Source of the DNA: JACJYE01 sp964432875
GTDB lineage: Bacteria; Bacteroidota; Bacteroidia; Chitinophagales; Saprospiraceae
Length of the DNA: 64,000 nt
Direction: 5' to 3'
Assembly: GCA_964432875.1 (NCBI GenBank)
Contig: CAYSPJ010000008.1
Span: 15,673-79,672, forward strand
Below the pieces are notes generated by a model, which saw only the letters and a list, made by a program, of their open reading frames with translations, was not told where the DNA came from and did not search any database. Positions 32,794-40,798 of this stretch are shown in pieces. The position numbers were made by a program, and so were the translations under genes. Positions within the stretch are counted from its first letter, which is position 1; each line of letters begins with the position of its first letter.

Positions 32794-35352
32794 TCAACCG
32801 CATTCCGAATACCCGCAGCTTTTGCACATCAAGCAGCCCTCTTTATAAATCAGGCCTTCGGGATCGCTGCAATTGGGGCAAGCGCTATCCGTTGCTTGTG
32901 TGCCGTCGGGCACAAATTGCTTGAGGGCGCGCACCACGCCATTCTTCCAGGTACTGATATAATCTTCGGTCACGTTGAGCCCTTCTACCAAATCAACCAC
33001 GTAGAGGATGGGCATACCATGGCGCAAGACACCAGAGATCAGCTTAGCGTAATTCCAATATTCTTTGTTGAAAGAGCGTGAAAGCCCTTCGATAGTGATG
33101 CGATAGCCCTCGCGGTCCAAGAACTGTAGGTCGTAGCGGTTATGCCCCTCTTCATCTTTGGTTTTGATCACCCAGCCCGAAGTCACGTAATCAGGGAATT
33201 TGAACATGTCTTCAGCCCGCCCGGTGAAGATTTCGTAGGGGCGGTTATCAAATAAGCCAATGACGGCGATCCAATCTTCGGAGTTGTTTTTAAACCGCAC
33301 CACGGCTGCTTCCAAGCGCTCGGGGCGTTTGGGCGGCATGGTTTCCTGAAACTTAGCCTGTCCTTTCCCCTTGCCCTCTGTATCTGCCAGCAGCACCCCA
33401 GATCGGGAGCCATCGCGGTAAATCGTACAGCCCTTGCAGCCTACTTCCCAGGCCGTCTGATAAATTTTCTTGACCATCTCTGGCGAAGTTTCCTCCGGCA
33501 CATTGACCGTGACGCTAATGGAGTGGTCTACCCATTTCTGAATCGCGCCCTGCATCTTCACCTTCTGCACCCAGTCCACATCATTGGCAGTAGCTCGAAA
33601 ATAGGGTGATTTTTCGATCAGCGGTTGGAGCTCATCTGCCGATAATCGGGCTACGGCTTCTAAATCGTAGCCGTTGGCACACAGCCAATCTACGAATTTG
33701 TGGTGAAAAACGTGGTACTCTTCCCAGTGGTCGCCTACTTCATCGATGAAAGTCACCTTGGCATCTTTATCGCTGGGGTTCACTTTGCGGCGGCGCTTGT
33801 AGCTGATGAGGAAAGCTGGCTCGATACCAGAAGTAGTCTGAGTCATCAGGCTGGTTGTGCCAGTAGGGGCGATAGTCAACAGGGCGATATTGCGCCGGCC
33901 ATGAGCCAGCATCTCTTCGTACAAAGCCGGATCTGCCTCGCGCAAGCGCCCGATAAAGGGGTTAGCGCTCTCCCGCTCAGCATCGTAGATGGGGAAAGCG
34001 CCACGCTCGCGGGCCATCGCAACCGATGAGCGATAGGCGCTCAAAGCCAGGGTACGCTGTACTTCGATGGAGAACTCAATAGCTTGATCGCTTCCATAGC
34101 GCAAGCCCAGTGCGGCCAGCATATCGCCTTCCGCAGTAATACCTAGCCCGGTGCGGCGGCCCTGGATGCACGCCTTGCGGATCTTTTCCCACAGGCGGTG
34201 CTCCGTAGCTTTGATCTCGGGTGTTTCAGGGTCATGCTCGATTTTTTCCAGGATGGCATCAATCTTTTCAATCTCCATATCGATGATATCATCCATCATG
34301 CGCTGAGCGGCCTGCACATGGTGGCGGAACTTCTCGAAATCGAAGCGGGCCTGCTCGGTAAAGGGTTGGTCCACATAGCTATATAGATTGATGGCCAGCA
34401 GGCGGCAGCTATCATAAGCAGACAGGGGGATTTCCCCACAAGGGTTGGTAGAGATGGTCCTATAACCAAGATCAGCATAACAATCTGGCACTGATTCACG
34501 GATGATGGTGTCCCAAAACAGCACCCCTGGCTCGGCCGACTTCCAGGCGTTATTGATGATTTTCTCCCAAAGCCGGGCAGCATCGATCTCCTTTTTCATC
34601 TGCGGGCTAGCAGAATGGATTGGATATTGCTGTGCATAGGGCTTGCCGGCCATCGCCGCTTGCATGAAGGCATCATCGATCCGCACCGACACATTGGCAC
34701 CAGTGACTTTACCCTGTTGCAGCTTCGCATCAATAAAGTTTTCGGCATCTGGGTGCTTGATCGAGACGGTGAGCATGAGCGCGCCACGGCGCCCCCCTTG
34801 TGCTACTTCGCGGGTAGAATTGGAGTAACGCTCCATAAACGGTACGATACCGGTAGAAGTGAGCGCGCTATTCATCACCGGCATGCCGCTAGGCCGCAGA
34901 TGGGAAAGGTCTTGGCCTACTCCGCCCCGGCGCTTCATGAGCTGCACCTGCTCCTCGTCTGACTTGGCAATGCCGCCGTAAGAATCGGCCTCGTTGCCGA
35001 TGACAAAACAGTTGGAAAGCGAAACGACCTGATAATGGTTGCCGATGCCTGCCATGGGGCTGCCCTGGGGGATTACGTATTTGAAGCCTTTCAGCAATTC
35101 ATATACCGCTTCTTCGGTCAATGGATTGGGGTATTTTTGCTCAATGCGGGCAACCTCTGCAGCGATGCGGCGGTGCATATCGTCTGGTGTCTGCTCATAA
35201 AGCTTGCCGAAGGAATCCTTTAGGGCGTATTTGCTCACCCATACATTGGCCGCCAGCTCATCGCCGTCAAAATATGCTGTAGCGGCTTTCAGCGCTTCCT
35301 CCGTGGTATAAATCTTAGCTTTGGCAGCTTGGTTTGCAAGTGAAATGTCCAT
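32794..35352 (-). CDS. nrdJ: Adenosylcobalamin-dependent (class II) ribonucleotide reductase
   Basis: 852 residues. It makes deoxyribonucleotides using a B12 cofactor and needs no oxygen. The start is the ATG at 35350-35352 (MDISLANQAAKAKIYTTEEA). The finger-loop signature NPCGEIPLSAYDSC is near residue 302. Substrate-region phrases include RRGGVGQDLSHLRP, SNSTREVAQGGRRGALMLTV and PTGTTSLMTQTTSGIEPAF. After the catalytic barrel comes a C-terminal extension with VNVPEETSPEMVKKIYQTAW and GCKGCTIYRDGSR. The tail is a cysteine cluster, CPNCSDPEGL to CLMCKSCGYSEC, which is the usual zinc-ribbon-like reductant segment. I looked for a cobalamin riboswitch upstream and did not find the B12 box. It is divergent from the response regulator gene across 309 nt. 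Confidence 0.95.
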   Translation of the reverse strand: MDISLANQAAKAKIYTTEEALKAATAYFDGDELAANVWVSKYALKDSFGKLYEQTPDDMHRRIAAEVARIEQKYPNPLTEEAVYELLKGFKYVIPQGSPMAGIGNHYQVVSLSNCFVIGNEADSYGGIAKSDEEQVQLMKRRGGVGQDLSHLRPSGMPVMNSALTSTGIVPFMERYSNSTREVAQGGRRGALMLTVSIKHPDAENFIDAKLQQGKVTGANVSVRIDDAFMQAAMAGKPYAQQYPIHSASPQMKKEIDAARLWEKIINNAWKSAEPGVLFWDTIIRESVPDCYADLGYRTISTNPCGEIPLSAYDSCRLLAINLYSYVDQPFTEQARFDFEKFRHHVQAAQRMMDDIIDMEIEKIDAILEKIEHDPETPEIKATEHRLWEKIRKACIQGRRTGLGITAEGDMLAALGLRYGSDQAIEFSIEVQRTLALSAYRSSVAMARERGAFPIYDAERESANPFIGRLREADPALYEEMLAHGRRNIALLTIAPTGTTSLMTQTTSGIEPAFLISYKRRRKVNPSDKDAKVTFIDEVGDHWEEYHVFHHKFVDWLCANGYDLEAVARLSADELQPLIEKSPYFRATANDVDWVQKVKMQGAIQKWVDHSISVTVNVPEETSPEMVKKIYQTAWEVGCKGCTIYRDGSRSGVLLADTEGKGKGQAKFQETMPPKRPERLEAAVVRFKNNSEDWIAVIGLFDNRPYEIFTGRAEDMFKFPDYVTSGWVIKTKDEEGHNRYDLQFLDREGYRITIEGLSRSFNKEYWNYAKLISGVLRHGMPILYVVDLVEGLNVTEDYISTWKNGVVRALKQFVPDGTQATDSACPNCSDPEGLIYKEGCLMCKSCGYSECG

Positions 35353-35661
35353 TCTCAAAGTATTTTTCGCGTTTAAAATCAATGCGATAGAGGCGCTGTG
35401 GCTGGCACAGCTTGTAAAACCTCTCCAGCCTGAAGTAGAAGGCGTGCTAAACCGGCAGAAAAATCGCGCTTAAAAGTAAGGCGCTCTACTGGATTTTTCA
35501 TGGTACTAAGGAGGCATTTTTTCAACAGGATGTTGAAAACTCTCCTACCCCTTTATTTCCAAGGGCAGCCAAACGGCAGCTATCTAAACTAAGTCTAAAT
35601 TAATTTGTTCAAATGGCATCCGAATGATTAACTTAGCACTCAGATCAGATTGTGAAAACCA
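35353..35661. other. 309-bp divergent region with a perfect palindrome
   Basis: It separates nrdJ (minus) from the response regulator (plus). The only strong structure is the 21-nt inverted repeat at 35519-35539. No canonical TAnnTTTG box in either direction, no NrdR box and no B12 riboswitch core were recognised. Confidence 0.5.
35519..35539. promoter_or_regulatory. Perfect dyad TTTTCAACA-gga-TGTTGAAAA
   Basis: Nine-nt arms are exactly complementary around GGA. There is no T tract beyond it, and it lies amid a divergent promoter region (167 nt from nrdJ, 122 nt from the regulator), which fits a regulator-binding operator better than a terminator. The binding protein is unknown. Confidence 0.4.
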
Positions 35662-36309
35662 ATGCAGCCTATTTCCATCATACTTGCTGACCGACAGTAT
35701 CTCATCCGTGCGGGGCTAAAGTCTTTATTTGCGGGCAAAGAGCATTTAAAGGTTGTGGCTGAAGCCTCAAATGAAGCGGAACTGATGGGCCATTTGCAGC
35801 AAAAGCCAGCCGATCTGGTGATTTTAGACCACAATCAACCCAATAGCTTCAGCAAAGAGACGGTGGAGCGGCTCAAAACAGATTTCCCCAATACCAATAT
35901 ACTTATCATCAGCGCTGACAACCATAAAGAGAGCATTTACGAAATATTGGAAAAAGGCATCAATAGTTTTCTGACTAAATCCTGCGATGGCGAAGAAATC
36001 ATTGATGCGGTGAAAGCTGCTGCCAAAGGCGAAAAATTTTTCTGTACCCGTATCTTGGATTATTTGCTGGAAAAATCCTTTGCCAAAGAACCTGATGGCA
36101 ATTGCACCCCTACCCCGCTCAGCCCGCGCGAAGTTGAAATCGTCCAATTAGTCGCCCAGGGCTTAATTGCCAAAGAGATTGCCGGCACGCTCAACCTCAG
36201 TCCGCACACCATCTACACCCATCGCAAAAACATCATGAAAAAGCTCAAGCTCAACACTGCTTCCGAGCTGGTAATTTATGCGGTCCAGACTGGATTAGTG
36301 AAGCAGTAA
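35662..36309 (+). CDS. NarL/FixJ-type response regulator (orphan)
   Basis: 215 residues. The receiver domain (about 5-118) has Asp10 in ILADRQ, the phospho-acceptor Asp56 in LVILDHNQP and Lys106 in FLTKSCDG. The usual second acidic residue of the metal pocket is replaced, since only one Asp is seen in LADR. The C-terminal LuxR-type helix-turn-helix (about 147-210) carries LSPREVEIVQLVAQGLIAKE, LNLSPHTIYTHRKNIMKKL and the final VIYAVQTGL. No histidine kinase is adjacent, so its partner must be elsewhere. Its targets are unknown; the palindrome at 35519-35539 upstream could be a site for itself, which is untested. Confidence 0.93.
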   Translation: MQPISIILADRQYLIRAGLKSLFAGKEHLKVVAEASNEAELMGHLQQKPADLVILDHNQPNSFSKETVERLKTDFPNTNILIISADNHKESIYEILEKGINSFLTKSCDGEEIIDAVKAAAKGEKFFCTRILDYLLEKSFAKEPDGNCTPTPLSPREVEIVQLVAQGLIAKEIAGTLNLSPHTIYTHRKNIMKKLKLNTASELVIYAVQTGLVKQ

Positions 36310-36410
36310 GCCCTCTTATCTTGCAACAGTTTGTTGTCCAAGCCGCCTGCCTGCAATCTTTTAATCTCTTTTGTCGTTAACGAAAGTGAAACAAAATGGT
36401 ATAGAATTTC

Positions 36411-36429
36411 GTATCTTCGTATAAGATAC
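36411..36429 (+). promoter_or_regulatory. Hairpin with -7-like box before the LysM gene
   Basis: TATCTTCG (36412-36419), one base from TAnnTTTG, overlaps a perfect 7-bp hairpin GTATCTT-CGTAT-AAGATAC. It lies 64 nt before the start codon. It may be a promoter with a dyad; evidence is weak. Confidence 0.3.
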
Positions 36430-36492
36430 TGGTTACTTAAACTTTATCGCATGTTTTTTGCGCTCGGCGCAGTTTACCAAATAATATATGCC

Positions 36493-38286
36493 ATGAAAAA
36501 ATTCTTATTTGCTTCACTATTCATGCTCCTGCTGGGCAGAGCTCAGGCCGATGCCCTCTATATATTATTTGAACCGGCCTGTATGGACCGGCTCGAGTAT
36601 GCCTATTCGAACGTTGAAGGCAATGCTCCTTATGTTGCCTATCATATCAATGTAAACCCTGGAGAAAAAATCGTCCTGGAGCTCGGGGTAGAAGACAAGA
36701 CGCTTCAACCCTCGCTACCTGCCCAATTGATGCGCTGCAGCAACGCTATTTTTGATGAGCGGCTGGTCAACGAGATCAACAGCAAAATCCGTCGGGTTTT
36801 CATGGTCGTGCAGATCCGGGAAAACACTTTCCTGGTTTCTCCCGTAGTGCAGGCTGCCCGTTATTTGCGCGCCGAGGACTTTATCTTTTATGATTCGCCG
36901 CAGTACCGCTTCCAATTCGACTTGAAAATGGGGATCATCGGTGAAAATATCGCTTTTAACAACCCCAGGGCTCAGGTATTCTTTGAAGGCAAGCTGCACA
37001 ACGATTGCTCTGGCGCTTTCCTCTTTCACCAATATACCAAAGGCGATACAAAGCCGCATAGCGACCTGGTGCTCATCCCGGAAATCGGCATTGTAGAAAT
37101 GCGCAATGGCATCAATGCCGAAGATGCGATGAAAAACATCCTGCGCCTAAACCTGGTCAATAGTAAACCAGTAGGCGAATATCTGCAATGGCTTTGCCAA
37201 GGGAGTAGCAGTGGGCAGTCTTCGTCCAGTGCCAGCAACCAAGCTCCATTGCGGGCACCTGCTGATGAATTCATCACCATCGGGGCCAGCCCCTCGCAGC
37301 CTGCCGGCCTTTCGTCCGATCTGGCTGCCAGAGGAGGGCAACAAGCAACACCTGTAGCCGGCGCCCAAACAGCCGTAGAGACAACCCATACGGTACAGAA
37401 AGGCGAAACGCTCTTCCGCATCTCCAAACAATATGGCCTAACGGTAGATCAGGTGAAGCAATGGAATAACAAGGGCAACTCAAACACTATCTATCCCGGC
37501 GAGAAGCTCCGCGTTTCTCCAACCAATGGCACCCTGGCCGCCAAAACGGTAGCTTCTTATGAGCAAAATGCTCCAATACCTGGCGCAGCAGGCAGCACTC
37601 ACCGTGTAGCCGCGGGCGAAACGATGGCTTCCATCGCTCTGCGCTATGGCTTTACCGAGGCACGCTTCCGGCAAATCAATAATATGGGTAAAACTGAGAT
37701 GCCCCGGATTGGGCAGGTGCTGAAAACATCTGATTGCAATTGCCCCCCGGCTGCACAGCCATCCATACCGGCGGCTACGCTCACTAATCTACCGCCCGAC
37801 TTGACGGCCCGCTCGATTGAGCCGACTGCCCTGCCAACAGAAATGAACACCCCTGCTACTCCCAGGCCCGGCTCCGATTTATTCTACTACGACGCTTTTC
37901 GCAGCCGTGGAGCCGCAGAAGACCAACGCTACCTAAATACCCCCTATTTCGTTGACCGCCCTGCTGGCGGCGCCCCCAATTCCTATAGTGCCAGCGGAGG
38001 CCGAATTTATGATGGCAAGCCCAATGCCAGTACTCAGGCGGCTACCCCTCCAGTCAATATCAATGAACTACTCCCCAAAGGCTATGATGCCCAAGCGCAG
38101 CCGGTTGCTGCACCAGCAGCCGCAACCACGGCACGCACCGAGCGCAGCTTCTACGTCGTCCAGGAAGGCGATAGCCTCTTCCGTATTGGCCGCATGTATG
38201 GAGTCAGCGTCGAGCACCTCCGGTCAGTCAATAATTTTAGCGCGACAGAGGTCATCATACCGGGGCAAAAGGTATTCGTGCAATAA
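36493..38286 (+). CDS. Exported protein with three LysM domains and an unknown N-terminal domain
   Basis: 597 residues from the ATG at 36493, which begins a signal peptide (MKKFLFASLFMLLLGRAQAD); the 54-residue open frame upstream is not signal-like. Residues about 24-230 are an unrecognised compact domain (ALYILFEPACMDRLEYAYSN, GEKIVLELGVEDK, EDAMKNILRLNLVNSKPVGE). Three LysM peptidoglycan-binding modules follow at about 299-341 (HTVQKGETLFRISKQYGL), 370-413 (HRVAAGETMASIALRYGF) and 553-597 (YVVQEGDSLFRIGRMYGV). They are separated by low-complexity Ser/Pro/Ala linkers. It should sit in the periplasm on the peptidoglycan. No hydrolase domain is visible, so it is probably a binder or scaffold. 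Confidence 0.85.
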   Translation: MKKFLFASLFMLLLGRAQADALYILFEPACMDRLEYAYSNVEGNAPYVAYHINVNPGEKIVLELGVEDKTLQPSLPAQLMRCSNAIFDERLVNEINSKIRRVFMVVQIRENTFLVSPVVQAARYLRAEDFIFYDSPQYRFQFDLKMGIIGENIAFNNPRAQVFFEGKLHNDCSGAFLFHQYTKGDTKPHSDLVLIPEIGIVEMRNGINAEDAMKNILRLNLVNSKPVGEYLQWLCQGSSSGQSSSSASNQAPLRAPADEFITIGASPSQPAGLSSDLAARGGQQATPVAGAQTAVETTHTVQKGETLFRISKQYGLTVDQVKQWNNKGNSNTIYPGEKLRVSPTNGTLAAKTVASYEQNAPIPGAAGSTHRVAAGETMASIALRYGFTEARFRQINNMGKTEMPRIGQVLKTSDCNCPPAAQPSIPAATLTNLPPDLTARSIEPTALPTEMNTPATPRPGSDLFYYDAFRSRGAAEDQRYLNTPYFVDRPAGGAPNSYSASGGRIYDGKPNASTQAATPPVNINELLPKGYDAQAQPVAAPAAATTARTERSFYVVQEGDSLFRIGRMYGVSVEHLRSVNNFSATEVIIPGQKVFVQ

Positions 38287-38419
38287 ATTGTTGCTGCACC
38301 AAACCTTGTGGCTCAGCGTTTGAGCGGTCATCACTTAGCCTTTGAACAATATTGGCGCGTAGAGGGTATACCTGCTCCGGAAAAAGCACTACCTTAGGGC
38401 CAAACAAAAACGATTGGCC

Positions 38420-39481
38420 ATGAAAGATCACTGTTTACTATACGGCGCGAATGGATACACCGGCCAGCTGATTGCCCGACTGGGCAAAGCTCAAGGGCTC
38501 CCGATGGTATTAGCAGGAAGGAGCGCTGATAAATTGCGCCCTTTAGCCGAAGAGTTAGGTTTGGAGTACCGGGTTTTTGAACTGGAAGGCGCCGAACAGA
38601 TCGAACAAAATATCCATGGCTTCGGGCTGGTGTTGCACGCGGCAGGGCCCTTCATCCATACCGCCCGCCCCATGATGGAAGCCTGCCTGCTCGCTGGCGT
38701 GCATTACCTCGATATCACCGGGGAAATCCCCGTCTTTGAAATGGCAGCCAGGTTGGGGCCTCGAGCCAAAGAAGCCGGCATCATGATACTGCCTGGTACA
38801 GGTTTTGATGTAGTGCCTACGGATTGCCTCGCCCTCCACTTAAAAAACCGCTTGCCCGATGCCACCCAGCTACAGCTGGCTTTCGCCACCATCGGCGGCA
38901 GGATATCACATGGCACCGCTACGACAATGGTAGAGAACCTGGGTAGGCCTGGTGCTGTGCGCCTCCGAGGCGATATAACCCCTGTGCCAGTTGGTTATAA
39001 GACGATGACGGTACCTTTTCAAAACGGGATCGACCGCTTTGCCATGACTATCCCTTGGGGCGACGTCTCTACCGCTTATTACAGTACGGGTATCCCCAAT
39101 ATTGAAACCTACATGTCTGTCCATCCAGCTGTTCACCGCCAAATGGTGCGGCTGCAACGCTATCTGGGCTGGCTGTTGCGCAGCAGCATGGTGCGCAGCA
39201 TCCTCAAAAAGCGGATCCGCAATCAGCCTCCTGGCCCTTCTGATGCCCAAAGGATCGAAGCACGCTCCTATGTTTGGGGGCGAGTACGCAATGAGGCAGG
39301 AGAAGAGCGAACTGCCCGCTTGGCGCTGCCCGAGGGGTATTCGCTCACCGCTATCACCAGTGTCAATATCAGTAAGAAGGTGCTGGCTGGCCAAGCCCCC
39401 CAGGGCTTCCAAACACCAGCTAAGGCCTATGGCGCAGATCTCATTATGGAAGTAGCTGGCGTCAAGCGGGAGGATTTGTAG
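38420..39481 (+). CDS. Saccharopine-dehydrogenase-like NAD(P)-binding oxidoreductase
   Basis: 353 residues from the ATG at 38420. The N-terminal Rossmann region reads CLLYGANGYTGQLIARLGKA, then GLPMVLAGRSADKLRPLAEE, typical of the saccharopine dehydrogenase NADP-binding family and of trans-acting enoyl reductases. Further conserved phrases are LVLHAAGPFIHTARPMMEAC, GVHYLDITGEIPVFE and ILPGTGFDVVPTDCLALHLK. The true lysine-pathway saccharopine dehydrogenase has a different C-terminal domain, so it is unlikely to act on saccharopine. A lipid or polyketide enoyl/keto reductase role is a family-level possibility. It stands alone between the LysM protein gene and the convergent ThiF-rhodanese gene. 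Confidence 0.88.
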   Translation: MKDHCLLYGANGYTGQLIARLGKAQGLPMVLAGRSADKLRPLAEELGLEYRVFELEGAEQIEQNIHGFGLVLHAAGPFIHTARPMMEACLLAGVHYLDITGEIPVFEMAARLGPRAKEAGIMILPGTGFDVVPTDCLALHLKNRLPDATQLQLAFATIGGRISHGTATTMVENLGRPGAVRLRGDITPVPVGYKTMTVPFQNGIDRFAMTIPWGDVSTAYYSTGIPNIETYMSVHPAVHRQMVRLQRYLGWLLRSSMVRSILKKRIRNQPPGPSDAQRIEARSYVWGRVRNEAGEERTARLALPEGYSLTAITSVNISKKVLAGQAPQGFQTPAKAYGADLIMEVAGVKREDL

Positions 39482-39538
39482 GGGAAACCGGCTAAAAGGC
39501 CGGCTAGGCTGAAGCCCCGCACCAGCTTTACATGGCAA

Positions 39539-40672
39539 TTAATATTGCTTCATATCGGGATCAACCTCCTGGGCCCAGGCGATGATGCCGCCTTTGAGGT
39601 TGTAGAGATTCTCCATGCCATAGCGGCTACGCAACTCGCGGATGGCACGGGCGCTGCGGATGCCGGTGCGGCAGTATAATACCACCATTTTCTCGCGGGA
39701 AATTTGACTGGCCGACTCTAATATTTGCGTGGGAGGTATGAGCTGACCGCCCAGGTTAGCTATCGCGTATTCATAAGGCTCGCGCACATCGATGAGCTGA
39801 AAGTCGGCTTTGTCCCTCCGTAGCGCCTGCAGTTCGTGCACACTCAATTCTGCCACGGGCGCTAGAGGTGTAGGAGCGCAAAACTGCTCATAATCAATCA
39901 ACTCCTTGATTTCGACTTCAGCATGAGCGGGGATTTTCAGTATCCGGGTCGTCAGAGTAGCAGCGTCCAGTAACAGCAGTTTGCCAACCAGCGGTTCACC
40001 AATACCAGCCAGCAACTTAATGGCTTCATTGGCCTGCAGGCTGCCGATGATGCCGGGCAGCACTCCCAGCACCCCACCCTCGGCACAGTTGGGGACGAGC
40101 TCGGGCGGAGGGGGGCTAGGGAAGAGATGGCGGTAATTAGGGCTGCGCTGCCCGTTCTCCAGCAGGTGGTTAAACACCGCTACTTGCCCTTCGAAGCGGT
40201 AGATAGAGCCATATACCAAGGGCTTACCTGCCAGTACACAGGCGTCATTAATGAGATAGCGCGTAGGGAAATTATCCGTGCCGTCAATCACAAGATGATA
40301 GGGGGCGATGGTATCCAACGCATTTTGGGTAGTGAGCTGATCGGTATAAACCTCCACTTTGATGTAGGGGTTGAGGCTCTGGAGCTTGCGGCAGGCTACT
40401 TCCGCCTTGAGTTCCCCGACATCCTCTTCGGCAAAAAGCACCTGCCGCTGCAGGTTCGTATCGTCCACCCGGTCAAAATCGACGATGCCGATGTGGCCAA
40501 CTCCGGCTGCTGCCAAGTAGAGCAATACCGGCGCCCCCAACCCGCCGGCACCAACCACTAACACGCTGGCAGACTTCAACTTTTGTTGCCCTTCCATACC
40601 AAAACCTGGTAGTGCCAAATGCCGGGCATAACGCCTTAACTCCCCTTGATTGAGCGGTTTTGAAATATTCAT
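39539..40672 (-). CDS. ThiF/MoeB-type adenylyltransferase fused to rhodanese
   Basis: 377 residues from the ATG at 40670-40672. The N-terminal E1-like domain (about 8-250) has RRYARHLALPGFGMEGQQKL, nucleotide motif GAGGLGAPVLLYLAAAGVGH (41-60) and DFDRVDDTNLQRQVLF. It would adenylate the C-terminal glycine of a small sulfur carrier (ThiS or MoaD) for thiamine, molybdopterin or cysteine synthesis. The C-terminal rhodanese domain has the persulfide Cys334 in VVLYCRTGIRSARA and could hand sulfur to the carrier. The two CxxC zinc motifs of classical MoeB are not evident, which is unusual. No thi or moa genes are nearby, so the pathway is undetermined. Confidence 0.92.
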   Translation of the reverse strand: MNISKPLNQGELRRYARHLALPGFGMEGQQKLKSASVLVVGAGGLGAPVLLYLAAAGVGHIGIVDFDRVDDTNLQRQVLFAEEDVGELKAEVACRKLQSLNPYIKVEVYTDQLTTQNALDTIAPYHLVIDGTDNFPTRYLINDACVLAGKPLVYGSIYRFEGQVAVFNHLLENGQRSPNYRHLFPSPPPPELVPNCAEGGVLGVLPGIIGSLQANEAIKLLAGIGEPLVGKLLLLDAATLTTRILKIPAHAEVEIKELIDYEQFCAPTPLAPVAELSVHELQALRRDKADFQLIDVREPYEYAIANLGGQLIPPTQILESASQISREKMVVLYCRTGIRSARAIRELRSRYGMENLYNLKGGIIAWAQEVDPDMKQY

Positions 40673-40702
40673 ACGATTAATAATAAAAAAAATGCCCAAA
40701 AG

Positions 40703-40733
40703 TTTGTTTATTCAAAATAGATGCATATTTTTG
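40703..40733 (+). promoter_or_regulatory. Full Bacteroidota promoter for the 40.74-kb small RNA
   Basis: TTTG at 40703-40706, a 19-nt spacer and TATTTTTG at 40726-40733 match both consensus boxes on the plus strand, although the surrounding genes are all on the minus strand. Confidence 0.7.
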
Positions 40734-40739
40734 CGATAT

Positions 40740-40795
40740 ATAATCGGTTTTTGGGATTGCCTCTTCCTGCGCTCTTGCAGGAGGAGGTTTTTTTT
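40740..40795 (+). ncRNA. Predicted small RNA of about 56 nt
   Basis: A complete plus-strand transcription unit. The promoter at 40703-40733 is followed within about 27 nt of the expected start by a terminator: an 11-bp stem, CCTCTTCCTGC (40760-40770) with GCAGGAGGAGG (40777-40787), loop GCTCTT, then eight Ts (40788-40795). The single imperfect pair is U-G on the plus strand and would be A-C on the minus strand, so it is shaped for plus-strand RNA. The RNA body before the stem (TAATCGGTTTTTGGGATTG, 40741-40759) could be a seed. It overlaps no gene and points toward the 3' end of the unknown gene at 40799. No known RNA family is recognised. Confidence 0.55.
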
Positions 40796-40798
40796 ACC

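Noticed and set aside
35353..35661. Cobalamin riboswitch upstream of nrdJ
   Set aside because: I looked on the minus strand for the B12-box core GCCACTG and the surrounding junction and found neither.
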